In this document: positions 26,753-35,852 of the stretch, one piece after another
How the letters are laid out: each line of letters starts with the position of its first letter
Numbering within the stretch: position 1 is the first letter of the stretch
Assembly: GCF_902477725.1 (NCBI RefSeq)
Contig: NZ_CABSIF010000009.1
Coordinates: 90,198 to 154,197 of the forward strand
Reading direction: 5' to 3'
From: an uncultured Desulfovibrio sp.
Lineage (GTDB): Bacteria > Desulfobacterota > Desulfovibrionia > Desulfovibrionales > Desulfovibrionaceae
Length of the DNA: 64,000 bases
Notes under the pieces: generated by a model
Databases searched by the model: none
Told to the model about the DNA's origin: nothing
What the model saw: the letters and a program-made list of their open reading frames with translations, nothing else
Made by a program: the position numbers and the translations under genes

Positions 26753-27145
26753 ATGCGCGCAACATGGAAACTGCTTTGGCAGACCGCAATTCTGACAGGC
26801 ATATTCTGGGGATGCGATCAGCTTACACGGCTGACAGGCATTCCCATCCCCGGCAACGTGCTGGGCATAATCGTACTGTTTTTTCTGCTGCTCACCGGCA
26901 TTGTAAAAGAAAGCCACATCAGCATGGCGGCAGAATTTCTACTGAAGCATCTCGTGTTCTTTTTTGTGCCCATTGCGGTAGGGCTGATGCAATGGGGGAG
27001 CGTTTTTTATGATTACGGATGGGTGCTTGCGGCTGCCATTGTGGGCAGTACAGCCCTGCCGCTGGTGATTGTGGGCTTTATGGCCCGGGCCCTGCGCCGC
27101 GCTACGCCTGAAAAGAAAGAGGAAAAAGCACCATGCAGATCATAA
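26753..27145 (+). CDS. lrgA: LrgA/CidA family membrane protein
   Basis: 130 residues with four hydrophobic segments. The conserved motif TGIPIPGNVLGIIVLFFLLL is typical of LrgA. The family was first described as holin-like regulators of murein hydrolases; some members act with LrgB as glycolate or pyruvate transporters. The start at 26753 follows the inverted repeat; earlier in-frame starts run through it. The C-terminus is basic and overlaps lrgB by 13 bases. Confidence 0.85.
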   Translation: MRATWKLLWQTAILTGIFWGCDQLTRLTGIPIPGNVLGIIVLFFLLLTGIVKESHISMAAEFLLKHLVFFFVPIAVGLMQWGSVFYDYGWVLAAAIVGSTALPLVIVGFMARALRRATPEKKEEKAPCRS

Positions 27146-27834
27146 ACATTTTTTTGTGCACAGCGGGCACCGTGCTGGCATATGCGCTGGTGCGCAGCCT
27201 GTACATGCGTTTCAAGCATCCACTCATCAATATCGTGGCTGGCAGCGCCGCCATAGTCATTGCAGTGCTGGTGCTGTGCGATGTTCCCTATGAAACCTAT
27301 GAGCCAGCCCGACAGGTCATGACCTTGCTTATTGGCCCGGCAACGGTCAGCCTTGCGCTGCCCTTGTACCGTTATCGACACCTGTTGTTGCGCAATGCCT
27401 TGCCCATTCTTGCAAGCGTGTGCGCGGGGGCCTTTGCAGCCATGCTCTCTGCCGGGGTTATTGCCAAACTGGGCGGTCTGCCGGAAGACGTGGTAATTTC
27501 CATCCTTCCCAAGGGCGTTTCCATCCCCTTTGCCGTGGAGGTGGCCTCCATGTATGGCGGCATTCCGTCCCTGACTGCGGCCTTTGTGGTGGCTACCGGT
27601 ACGCTTGGCTCCCTTTTGGGATTGTGGGGGCTGAACGTCATCCGCATCAAGGATCCCTTTGCGCGGGGGCTGACCATGGGCACAATTTCGCATGCTCAGG
27701 GAACAGCTGTTGCCTTGCAGGAAGGGCAGGAACAGGGAGCAATGGGCGGCCTGGCCATGATTCTGGCAGGTATTCTTACTGCGGCTCTGGCACCTGTGGC
27801 AGTCTGGATAGTGCAGCGGCTGCCGCTGATGTAG
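27133..27834 (+). CDS. lrgB: LrgB family membrane protein
   Basis: 233 residues, about seven helices. Characteristic blocks are ILPKGVSIPFAVEVASMYGGIPSLTA-type signature and MGTISHAQGTAVAL. It is the partner of LrgA, with overlapping genes that ensure coupled synthesis. A strong terminator follows at 27866. Transport of small organic acids is the likelier role in a lactate/pyruvate-using anaerobe, but that is inference. Confidence 0.9.
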   Translation: MQIINIFLCTAGTVLAYALVRSLYMRFKHPLINIVAGSAAIVIAVLVLCDVPYETYEPARQVMTLLIGPATVSLALPLYRYRHLLLRNALPILASVCAGAFAAMLSAGVIAKLGGLPEDVVISILPKGVSIPFAVEVASMYGGIPSLTAAFVVATGTLGSLLGLWGLNVIRIKDPFARGLTMGTISHAQGTAVALQEGQEQGAMGGLAMILAGILTAALAPVAVWIVQRLPLM

Positions 27835-27865
27835 CCAGTGCGATTGCGAGATCAAACCTTTTTGT

Positions 27866-27900
27866 GATGCGGTCGGCTTGCCGACCGCATCAGCTTTTTA
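27866..27900 (+). terminator. Rho-independent terminator of lrgAB
   Basis: A 12-bp perfect stem (GATGCGGTCGGC with GCCGACCGCATC) with a TT loop, followed by AGCTTTTTA. It sits in the short gap to the convergent kinase gene. Confidence 0.9.
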
Positions 27901-27924
27901 CAGAACATTTTCAGCTTGTCTGGC

Positions 27925-30900
27925 TTATTCAGACTGGCCGGATTGGCCTGAATTACCAGCCTGGGCAATCTGATCTGCCCCCCATTCCAGCCACTGCACG
28001 GCCACCTCAATCAGACGGTAGGGATCAATGGGTTTTGCAAGATGGTCGTTCATACCCGCTGCAAGACTTTTTTCCCGGTCGCCCACCATGCTGTCGGCGG
28101 TGAGAGCAATGATCGGTGTGTGGGCATAGCGTGCCTGGGCACGGAGCCGTTTTGCAGCTTCGATGCCGTCCATCTGCGGCATATGGATATCCATAAACAC
28201 CATTGCATAGTCTGCACCTTCCGCCTTTTGCAGCACTTCAAGACCGGAACTGGCAATGTCCACAACAAAGCCTGATGATTCCAGCAGTTCCCTGGCAACC
28301 AGCTGATTGACCTCATTATCTTCGGCAAGCAGCACCCTGCGGCCTCTGTATTTGGCCGGGATGCGCAATTCCTGGGGCAGGCCGGATGAATCTTCTTCAA
28401 CTACCCGCTGCCCAAAAACATCCAGGATGGCATGCTGCAATAGTGAAGGGCTGACAGGCTTGATGAGAAAATGGCTGATGCCCTCGGCCTGAGCTTCTTC
28501 CATGATTTCTTCCCGCCCATAGGCCGTAACCATGATGACGGTCGGAATGTAGGGCAGTTCGCGGCAGCCGCGCAGCAGCCGCACAACCTGAATGCCGTTA
28601 TTGCCGGGCATCTTCCAATCCATCAGCACCAGATCATAGGGGTCGCCGCTTTCAGCGGCGCGCACCAGCTCTTCCAGCGCAGCATCGCCGCAGTCAGCCG
28701 TGCCCGACCGCAGGCCCATATCTTCCAGCTCTTGCCGGAGTATTTCGCGGCTTGAGAAGGAATCGTCCACCACAAGAACCCTGCGCTCGGAAAGATTTTT
28801 CATGGCCGAGACAGGTTTGCGCTGGGGGTTTTCCTGCATATCCAGACTGACGGTAAAATAAAACGTGCTGCCCTTGCCGAGTTCACTTTCTGCGCCTATT
28901 TCGCCGCCCATCATCTCCACAATCCGCTTGCTGATGGAAAGGCCAAGGCCGGTGCCGCCAAAACGCCGTGTTGTGGATGAATCCCCTTGGGTAAACTCCT
29001 GGAACAGCTTGTCCAGCTGCTCTTGCCCCATGCCAATACCTGTGTCTGTGACGGTAAAACGCAACTGCGCCTTCTGGTCTTTTTGCTCCTCAAGCGCAAC
29101 GCGCACCACAACCTCCCCCGAAGGGGTAAATTTGATGGCATTGCCCACAAGATTGACCAGTACCTGCCCCAGCCGCAAAGGATCGCCCTTGAAAAACAAG
29201 GGGACCTCCCGATCGATGCGCAACAAAAGCTCAATATTTTTGCCGCCAGACTTGGTCGTATCCAGACTCGAGAGACCAAGAAGGACTTCTTCCAGGTTAA
29301 AGTCCAGATATTCCATGTCCATGCGGCCAGCTTCAATCTTGGAAAAATCAAGGATGTCGTCAATGATCCGCAAAAGGGATTTTGCGGAACTGTCTATATT
29401 TTTCAAATAATTACGCTGTGTTGCATTAAGAGGCGTGCGCAGGGTCAAATGGGTAAGGCCCACAACGGCATTCATGGGAGTGCGGATTTCATGGCTCATA
29501 TTGGCAAGAAATTCGCTCTTGGCCCTGCTGGCCTGTTCCGCCGCCTGCTGGCTTTCCACAAGGTCGGTAATATCCCGGCAATCTTCAATAATGCCGAGAA
29601 GCTCGCCATCAGGCGAAAGAAATGGCGTGGCAACCAGATCGCAAAATACCCATGTACCGTCTTTTTTTTGCCGCTGCTGACGGATGGCAGCCCGAGGCTC
29701 GCCGTTAAGAATACGCTTGCCCACGCAATCCGCGCCGCATTCTGAACCACTAGGGTATTCGCCACACCAGTGGCCCACCATTTCTTCGCGCGAATAGCCA
29801 AAGCAGTTTACGTAGGTATCGTTGATTTCCTTGACTATCAGGTTACGGTCAATAACCCGCATGGCGCTGCCGGCGGCATTGAATATCTGCGACATTTCCA
29901 TTTGGGCGCGGCGCAGGGCCTGTTCTGCGGCCCGGCGTTCCGTCACGTCTGTCCCCATGTAGACCATGCCGTAAACGGTGCCATCCGGCTCGAACAGCGG
30001 GACACGCACTACATCCAGGATATGTTGCTCGCCAACGGCATCATACCGAACTTCTTCAGTTTTATGCACCTTACCGGTTTCTATGACCAGTTTATCCAAT
30101 CGCATTCCCTGTTCTGCATGCTCCGGGGAAAGCAGATCGGCTATGTTTTTTCCCACAACGTAGGATTCGGCATAGCCGGTGAATGTTTCAAAATACTTGT
30201 TCGCCATGATGTAGCGGGCTTGCGAATCCTTCAACATCATGAGGCTTGGCAGGTTATCCACAATGCTGCGCAATTGCTGTTTGCGCTGCCACAAGGCTGA
30301 GGCGCTTGCTCGGGCCGCTTCCAGAGCTTTTTGCCGTTCTGCCGATTCCTGTGCGAGCTTGCGGTTCCAGATCAAAATAACCGCAAGCAGGCTGCCCAGA
30401 AATACTGCCGCCACCCCGCCGATCTGCAAGACGAGCATCCAGTTCATGGAGCGCTCAATGCGCAGATTGGCCCAACGCTTCATAATTGCGGCCATCTGCT
30501 CATGGGGGATATTGTCCAGTGTTTTATTCATGATTTCGACAAGCTGCGGCCAGTCTGAGCGTACGGCCACCCGGGCGGAATACTGCAACTGCGGCAGCAG
30601 GCCCACGCGCAGATCGCGCAGGTTTTTGTTCACCACCGCATATTCCACAGAAAGAGCAATGCCCACCATAGCGTCGACCTGCCCGCTCTGAACCGCAGAA
30701 AGCCCCTCTGCCAGACTGGAGATCTCCACGATTTTTGATCGCGGCAACTGAACGCGCAAATACCCTGCAAGGCCTGCGTGATCATGCACTGCCACACTTT
30801 TGCCGGCCAGATCGCCAGGGCTGGTGACCAGACGCTCGGAGTCAAGGGTAGCAACGGCCAGCGGCAGCTGCAAAAAAGAATTGGTAAACAGCCAGGGGCC

Positions 30901-31965
30901 ACCCTCTGGCGGCGTCCCTTCCAGAAAAGGCTCAACGTCCGCACGGCGAGGGCCTGTGCTTTCTTTCAGCACATTGGAAGAAACAGGCTGTATGGCAACA
31001 TTAAGGTAACGCCCCACAACCTGCATGAGGTTCATGCCAATACCGTTGTAAGTACCCTCACTGTCCATAAATTCAATGGGATGCCAGTCTTCTTCCATGG
31101 CAACCCGCAGGGTCTGATGGCTTGCCAGCCATTCACGCTCTGCAGGGGTGAGCAGCAGGGAGCGCGGCATGTCGCCCCAAACTCGGTGCGCGGGATTGCG
31201 CACCCATCGTTCTTCCAGCGCCACCATTTCTGCGCGCGATATGCGCGAAAGCCCTTCGTCCATCAAAAGGGCAAGATCATCCCTGTTACGCAGCACAGCC
31301 GGATGAAGGTTGCGCGTAAAAAGGGGCATGGCTTGTGGCATAAAAAAGCTGTTGAGTCCCAACCGGTCAATGGTGCCATACGCGGAAGGAAAGTTGCTCG
31401 AAATGCCGTCTGCCAGCCCGTTGGCCACAGACAAAAACATTTCTGCCCCGTTGCGCACCACCAGCAATTGAACATTGGGGAAGTGCTCCCGCATGTAATC
31501 TTCCTGCAACGAGCCTTCAAGCACGACAATGGCCGCATCCCCCAACTGGCTTGGGTCAGTAATTCTTTGCCCGGCAGATGCAGAGAGCAACAGCCCCCCC
31601 ATGCCGGGAGAAATGGCCGGGCCAAACTTTGCCCAGCGGGCTCTGTCGGGAGTAATATACATGCTGAAGTGGATGTCGGCCCGCCCAGAATGGAGGGCAT
31701 CAAGCGAATCCTGCCAGTCGCCCATGATGAATTTCACGGGCCTGCCTACTTTTTCGCCCCACAGACGCCACAGGTCAATCATCAGGCCGACAGGTTCTCC
31801 TGTTTTTGAAACAAAAGACAGCGGCTCGTTATCCTTCATGCAGACAATGGTGATGGGGTCGGCGCTGGCAGCCTTGGAAGAATCCGTAGCGCACAATGCC
31901 AGATTCGCACAGGCGAGAAGCAGCAGAAGCAGGCAGCAGAATGCGGTGTGGAAAAATTTGACCAT
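27925..31965 (-). CDS. Hybrid sensor histidine kinase, BvgS/EvgS-like with two periplasmic solute-binding domains
   Basis: 1346 residues. A signal peptide (1-26) is followed by two SBP_bac_3-type modules (about 32-265 and 275-500), a transmembrane helix (about 507-531), two PAS domains (about 565-690 and 695-805), HisKA with His about 823 in MSHEIRTPMN, HATPase (NLVGNAIKF, DTGIG, GGTGLGLSIS), and two receiver domains with Asp at about 1115 (LMDWKMPG) and 1258 (FMDIHMPQ). BvgS and EvgS end in a histidine phosphotransfer domain; this protein stops after the second receiver with a polar tail. No response regulator or HPt gene is adjacent. The ATG at 31965 is preceded by AGGTAG. The ligand is unknown. 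Confidence 0.9.
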   Translation of the reverse strand: MVKFFHTAFCCLLLLLLACANLALCATDSSKAASADPITIVCMKDNEPLSFVSKTGEPVGLMIDLWRLWGEKVGRPVKFIMGDWQDSLDALHSGRADIHFSMYITPDRARWAKFGPAISPGMGGLLLSASAGQRITDPSQLGDAAIVVLEGSLQEDYMREHFPNVQLLVVRNGAEMFLSVANGLADGISSNFPSAYGTIDRLGLNSFFMPQAMPLFTRNLHPAVLRNRDDLALLMDEGLSRISRAEMVALEERWVRNPAHRVWGDMPRSLLLTPAEREWLASHQTLRVAMEEDWHPIEFMDSEGTYNGIGMNLMQVVGRYLNVAIQPVSSNVLKESTGPRRADVEPFLEGTPPEGGPWLFTNSFLQLPLAVATLDSERLVTSPGDLAGKSVAVHDHAGLAGYLRVQLPRSKIVEISSLAEGLSAVQSGQVDAMVGIALSVEYAVVNKNLRDLRVGLLPQLQYSARVAVRSDWPQLVEIMNKTLDNIPHEQMAAIMKRWANLRIERSMNWMLVLQIGGVAAVFLGSLLAVILIWNRKLAQESAERQKALEAARASASALWQRKQQLRSIVDNLPSLMMLKDSQARYIMANKYFETFTGYAESYVVGKNIADLLSPEHAEQGMRLDKLVIETGKVHKTEEVRYDAVGEQHILDVVRVPLFEPDGTVYGMVYMGTDVTERRAAEQALRRAQMEMSQIFNAAGSAMRVIDRNLIVKEINDTYVNCFGYSREEMVGHWCGEYPSGSECGADCVGKRILNGEPRAAIRQQRQKKDGTWVFCDLVATPFLSPDGELLGIIEDCRDITDLVESQQAAEQASRAKSEFLANMSHEIRTPMNAVVGLTHLTLRTPLNATQRNYLKNIDSSAKSLLRIIDDILDFSKIEAGRMDMEYLDFNLEEVLLGLSSLDTTKSGGKNIELLLRIDREVPLFFKGDPLRLGQVLVNLVGNAIKFTPSGEVVVRVALEEQKDQKAQLRFTVTDTGIGMGQEQLDKLFQEFTQGDSSTTRRFGGTGLGLSISKRIVEMMGGEIGAESELGKGSTFYFTVSLDMQENPQRKPVSAMKNLSERRVLVVDDSFSSREILRQELEDMGLRSGTADCGDAALEELVRAAESGDPYDLVLMDWKMPGNNGIQVVRLLRGCRELPYIPTVIMVTAYGREEIMEEAQAEGISHFLIKPVSPSLLQHAILDVFGQRVVEEDSSGLPQELRIPAKYRGRRVLLAEDNEVNQLVARELLESSGFVVDIASSGLEVLQKAEGADYAMVFMDIHMPQMDGIEAAKRLRAQARYAHTPIIALTADSMVGDREKSLAAGMNDHLAKPIDPYRLIEVAVQWLEWGADQIAQAGNSGQSGQSE

Positions 31966-32152
31966 GTCTACCTCGCTGGTTCTCTTGCAGGAATTATACG
32001 TAATTTCTTATAGCAGGAACAGCCGCATTGCAATATTCTCCCCTTGTCATTGCCCATCGCCAAAAAATTTCTTGCGAAAAGGGCTGTTGCAGGGGCAAAG
32101 ATACGCGCAACCGCATATGAATATCTGCCCGGATCAGGCTCAGGAGCGCGCT

Positions 32153-32182
32153 TTGACGCGTCTGGCCCGGCAGGGGTATAAT
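32153..32182 (+). promoter_or_regulatory. Promoter of hldD
   Basis: TTGACG and a perfect TATAAT with an 18-base spacer, 78 bases before the hldD ATG. This is one of the best promoter matches in the window. Confidence 0.65.
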
Positions 32183-32216
32183 TGGCCTGCGCGATTGCAC
32201 AAACGCTGACTTTTCG

Positions 32217-32255
32217 CCTTGCTCCGCAAGGAGCCCACATGTTGGATCAATGAGG
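32217..32255 (+). promoter_or_regulatory. hldD leader: overlapping hairpins and four-codon reading frame
   Basis: Two mutually exclusive stems can form: CCTTGC-TCC-GCAAGG (32217-32231) and GCTCC-GCAA-GGAGC (32221-32234). Both pair the AAGGAG ribosome site that precedes ATG 32239, which opens a four-codon frame (MLDQ, stop at 32251). The GAGG at 32252-32255 then serves the hldD ATG at 32261. This may be accidental, but all parts lie in the predicted leader. Confidence 0.4.
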
Positions 32256-32260
32256 TTTGC

Positions 32261-33244
32261 ATGTATATTATCACTGGTGGCGCAGGTTTTATCGGTAGCG
32301 CCATACTCTGGAGGCTGAACCAGGCAGGCATAACCGACATACTGGTGGTGGATAACCTCGGTTCAACGGAAAAATGGAAGAATCTCGTCAACCGGCGATA
32401 CGCCCGCTATGTACACAGGTCTGAATTCCTGGAAATGCTGCGAGGCAACACGCTGGGCGGCAAGGTTGAGGCAATCGTGCACATGGGGGCCTGTTCTTCC
32501 ACCACAGAAAAAGACGCAGATTTTCTGATGGCTAACAACACGGCCTATACTGTGGAACTGTGCAGGTTTGCCCTCGAACACGGAGCGCGCTTTATCAATG
32601 CAGGGTCAGCCGCTACCTACGGGGATGGTTCACAGGGTTTCTCTGACAGGCCGGAAACGACCCGCCGCCTCAAGCCCCTGAACATGTATGGCTACTCCAA
32701 ACACCTTTTCGATTTGTGGCTGCTGGATAACAAACTTACAGAGAGCGTGGCCAGCCTCAAGTTTTTCAACGTCTACGGCCCCAATGAATACCACAAGGGG
32801 GACATGCGCAGCGTAGCCTGCAAGGCCTTTCATGAAATCAGCACTACGGGGCGTTTGCGGCTTTTCAGATCAAACACGCCGGATTTTGCCGACGGCGGCC
32901 AGATGCGCGATTTTGTCTACGTGAAGGATTGCGTGGAGTTGATGTTCTGGCTGCTTGAAAACCCGGCAACCAATGGCATTCTCAATGTGGGCACGGGCAA
33001 GGCGCGGAGCTGGAACGATCTGGCCTGTGCCATATTTGCCGCATTGGGCAAAGAACCTCAGATTGAATATATGGACATGCCTGAAGCCCTGCGCGGAAAA
33101 TACCAGAACTTCACCCAGGCGGATATGAGCTGGATGCAAGAAAAAAACTGCCCAGTGCGCTTTGCATCGCTGGAACAGGGCATTGCGGAGTATGTGGGCA
33201 CCTATCTGGCCCAGAGCGATCCCTATCTTGAAATGCCCACCTGA
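32261..33244 (+). CDS. hldD: ADP-L-glycero-D-manno-heptose 6-epimerase
   Basis: 327 residues. It makes the L,D-heptose precursor for the LPS inner core. The NAD(P)-binding motif is TGGAGFIGSAI at the very start, and the SDR catalytic pair is in MYGYSKHLFD (YxxxK). RSVACKAFHEI and FNVYGPNEYHKGDM are HldD-type blocks. ATG 32261 is chosen because an upstream TTG at 32219 would add residues before the Rossmann motif. It is alone on the plus strand and converges with rmlC, at the left edge of the polysaccharide locus. Confidence 0.93.
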   Translation: MYIITGGAGFIGSAILWRLNQAGITDILVVDNLGSTEKWKNLVNRRYARYVHRSEFLEMLRGNTLGGKVEAIVHMGACSSTTEKDADFLMANNTAYTVELCRFALEHGARFINAGSAATYGDGSQGFSDRPETTRRLKPLNMYGYSKHLFDLWLLDNKLTESVASLKFFNVYGPNEYHKGDMRSVACKAFHEISTTGRLRLFRSNTPDFADGGQMRDFVYVKDCVELMFWLLENPATNGILNVGTGKARSWNDLACAIFAALGKEPQIEYMDMPEALRGKYQNFTQADMSWMQEKNCPVRFASLEQGIAEYVGTYLAQSDPYLEMPT

Positions 33245-33315
33245 TGAAATGCAGCGGTCACATGCCCAAGTGGGTAAAATCTAACGGGGGTATGCCGCAG
33301 TCAGCTGCAACCGGT

Positions 33316-33861
33316 TCAGCGTCCGGCAGCCTGCATGGCCTCAGCCCACAGCGGAGCAACTTGATCCTTGGCAGAAAGCAGAGGTTCGTCCACGGGCCAG
33401 ACAATGCCCAGGGTCGGGTCGTTCCAGCGGATGGCCGCTTCATCCTCGGGGCAGTAGTAATCTGTGCACTTGTAGTGAAAATGGGCAGTTTCGCTCGTTA
33501 CCACAAATCCGTGCGCAAAGCCGGGCTGTACCCACAACTGCCACTGGTTCTGCTGCGAAAGTTCTACGCCAAACCACTTGCCGAACGTGGGGGAATCTCG
33601 CCGAATATCCACAGCCACATCAAAAACACTGCCCAGCGAAACATAGACCAGTTTACCCTGAGGACGTGTTTTCTGATAATGCAGGCCGCGCAGAGTGCCA
33701 CGGGCGGACATGGAATGGTTATCCTGCACAAAGGGCAAGGCAATGCCTGCCGCTTCGTAGCGCTGCTGCTGCCAGGTTTCCACAAAATAGCCGCGTTGAT
33801 CACCCCATACCTTGGGTTTGATCAGCAGTACCCCGGCAATAGGCGTCTGAACTACTTCCAC
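33316..33861 (-). CDS. rmlC: dTDP-4-dehydrorhamnose 3,5-epimerase
   Basis: 181 residues, the normal length. The cupin core shows RGLHYQKTRPQGKLVYV with the catalytic His, KWFGVELSQQN and YKCTDYYCPEDEAAIRWNDP. It converts dTDP-4-keto-6-deoxyglucose to the L-lyxo form used by RmlD. It overlaps rmlA by 10 bases and is the last gene of the minus-strand group rmlB-rmlA-rmlC. Confidence 0.95.
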   Translation of the reverse strand: MEVVQTPIAGVLLIKPKVWGDQRGYFVETWQQQRYEAAGIALPFVQDNHSMSARGTLRGLHYQKTRPQGKLVYVSLGSVFDVAVDIRRDSPTFGKWFGVELSQQNQWQLWVQPGFAHGFVVTSETAHFHYKCTDYYCPEDEAAIRWNDPTLGIVWPVDEPLLSAKDQVAPLWAEAMQAAGR

Positions 33862-34745
33862 AGCCCAATCCCCGCATCCACAAGTTCAAGAAGATATTGC
33901 CCGTACCCGGTCTTGGCCATGGGCTTTACCAGTGCGCGTACGGCGTCCGCATCAATATAGCCGTTGCGCCAGGCTATTTCCTCCAGGCAGGCCACCTTGA
34001 GCCCCTGGCGCTTTTCTACCGCCTGCACAAAGGCTCCGGCATCCATGAGAGAATCATGCGTGCCTGTATCAAGCCAGGCAATGCCCCGCCCCATAAGCTC
34101 TACATGCAAATTGCCCTGCTGCAGATAGGCATTGTTCACATCTGTGATTTCCAGTTCGCCCCGGGCCGAGGGGCGTACGGCGCGGGCGATATCCAGCACC
34201 TTCTGGTCATAAAAATACAGGCCTGTCACCGCAAAGTTGGACTTTGGAAGGGCGGGTTTTTCTTCAATGCTGACCACATTCCGCTCATCGTCAAATTCCA
34301 CGACGCCGTAACGCTCAGGGTCGCGCACATGGTAGCCAAAAATGGTCGCTCCGCACTCGCGGGCCATGGCAGCATGTGTAAGTGCTGGCAATCCATGCCC
34401 GAAAAAAACATTATCACCCAAAATCAGACAGGTATTGTGCCCCGCAATGTGCTCTTCCGCCAACAAAAAAGCCTGGGCCAGCCCCTCAGGGTGGGGTTGC
34501 ACAACGTAGCTGAAATTGCACCCCAGTTGCGAGCCGTCATGCAGCAAAGCCTTATAGAGGGGCAGATGCTCAGGGGTGGAAACAAGGCAGATATCCCGAA
34601 TGCCCGCCATCATCAGAATAGACAGCGGGTAGTAAATCATGGGTTTGTCATAGATGGGCATGAGCTGCTTGCTCACGCTCAGGGTCAGGGGATACAGGCG
34701 CGAGCCAGATCCACCAGCCAGAACAATGCCTTTCCAGCCGCTCAT
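33852..34745 (-). CDS. rmlA: Glucose-1-phosphate thymidylyltransferase
   Basis: 297 residues from ATG 34745, preceded by GAAGGGGG; the open frame continues 21 codons upstream into the rmlB region without support. The nucleotidyltransferase motif LAGGSGSRLYPLT, then DKPMIYYPLSIL and GDNVFFGHGL, identify RmlA. It forms dTDP-glucose, the entry step to dTDP-L-rhamnose. It overlaps rmlC and lies 14 bases after rmlB. Confidence 0.95.
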   Translation of the reverse strand: MSGWKGIVLAGGSGSRLYPLTLSVSKQLMPIYDKPMIYYPLSILMMAGIRDICLVSTPEHLPLYKALLHDGSQLGCNFSYVVQPHPEGLAQAFLLAEEHIAGHNTCLILGDNVFFGHGLPALTHAAMARECGATIFGYHVRDPERYGVVEFDDERNVVSIEEKPALPKSNFAVTGLYFYDQKVLDIARAVRPSARGELEITDVNNAYLQQGNLHVELMGRGIAWLDTGTHDSLMDAGAFVQAVEKRQGLKVACLEEIAWRNGYIDADAVRALVKPMAKTGYGQYLLELVDAGIGLWK

Positions 34746-34759
34746 GCCGCCCCCTTCTT

Positions 34760-35851
34760 TCAGTTGGCCCCACCGCAAGCGCGATGGGCGTAGTTGGCTG
34801 CAATCCATTCCCTGTAAGCGCCGCTACGGACATTTTCAACCCACGCGGTATGTTCAAGATACCAGCGAACGGTTTCACGCAGGCCGGAATCAAACTTGTG
34901 GCTCGGCTTCCAGCCAAGCTCCGCTTCTATTCTGCTGCAGTCTATGGCGTACCGAAAATCATGACCGGGCCTGTCGGCCACATAGGTAAGTTGATCGGCG
35001 TAAGACCCACGAGCCGAGGGAACCAACTGGTCAAGGATGGAGCACACGGCCTGCACAACCTCAAGGTTGGTCTTTTCCGCATGCCCGCCGATGTTGTAAC
35101 ACCGCCCTACCCTGCCCGCTTCAAACACTCGGGCTATGGCAGCGCAATGGTCTTCTACATGTAGCCAGTCGCGAATATTGGCCCCCTTGCCGTAGACAGG
35201 CAAAGGCTTGCCATCAAGGGCATTGCAGATCATCAGGGGAATGAGTTTTTCAGGGAACTGGCGCGGCCCGTAATTGTTGGAACAATTGGTAAGCAGCACC
35301 GGGAGGCCGTAGGTTTCGTGAAAAGCGCGCACCATATGGTCGCTGGCGGCCTTGGAAGCAGAATATGGACTGTTGGGGCTGTAAGGGGTCGCTTCAGTAA
35401 AAGCTGGATCGCCCGGTTGTAACGCGCCATATACCTCATCGGTGGACACGTGCAGAAAGCGAAAGCCTGAAGCGCGTTCCGCAGGCAGCGCGCGCCACCA
35501 CTGGGCAGCCACCCTCAGCAGCGTGGCCGTACCCAGCACATTGGTGCGCACAAAAGCATCGGGGTCAACAATGGAACGGTCAACGTGGCTTTCCGCAGCA
35601 AAATTCACGATGCCATCAGGCTGGAAGGTTTCCAGCAGCCAGGCAACCAGCTCGGCATTGCCGATGTCGCCTCGCACAAAGACGTAGTTCGGATCGTCTT
35701 TCAGTACTGCCAGATTGGCAGGATTCCCGGCGTAGGTCAGTTTGTCGAGGTTGATGACGCGCACACCCTGCCGCCGGGCCTGAAGAACGTAGCAGGACCC
35801 GATAAAGCCCGAACCACCAGTAACCAGCTGACAGGGCATGCGCGCGTTCAA
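34760..35851 (-). CDS. rmlB: dTDP-glucose 4,6-dehydratase
   Basis: 363 residues from TTG 35851, preceded by GGAGG with a 7-base spacer; the ATG at 35839 (359 residues) lacks a ribosome site, though it too gives the family N-terminus. The NAD motif is VTGGSGFIGSCYV. Catalytic parts are STDEVYGAL, SPYSASKAASDH (YxxxK) and TNCSNNYGPRQFPEKLIP. It makes dTDP-4-keto-6-deoxyglucose. The ribosome site lies within the end of the upstream dehydrogenase gene, so the four genes are one unit. Confidence 0.94.
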   Translation of the reverse strand: MNARMPCQLVTGGSGFIGSCYVLQARRQGVRVINLDKLTYAGNPANLAVLKDDPNYVFVRGDIGNAELVAWLLETFQPDGIVNFAAESHVDRSIVDPDAFVRTNVLGTATLLRVAAQWWRALPAERASGFRFLHVSTDEVYGALQPGDPAFTEATPYSPNSPYSASKAASDHMVRAFHETYGLPVLLTNCSNNYGPRQFPEKLIPLMICNALDGKPLPVYGKGANIRDWLHVEDHCAAIARVFEAGRVGRCYNIGGHAEKTNLEVVQAVCSILDQLVPSARGSYADQLTYVADRPGHDFRYAIDCSRIEAELGWKPSHKFDSGLRETVRWYLEHTAWVENVRSGAYREWIAANYAHRACGGAN

Positions 35852-35852
35852 A

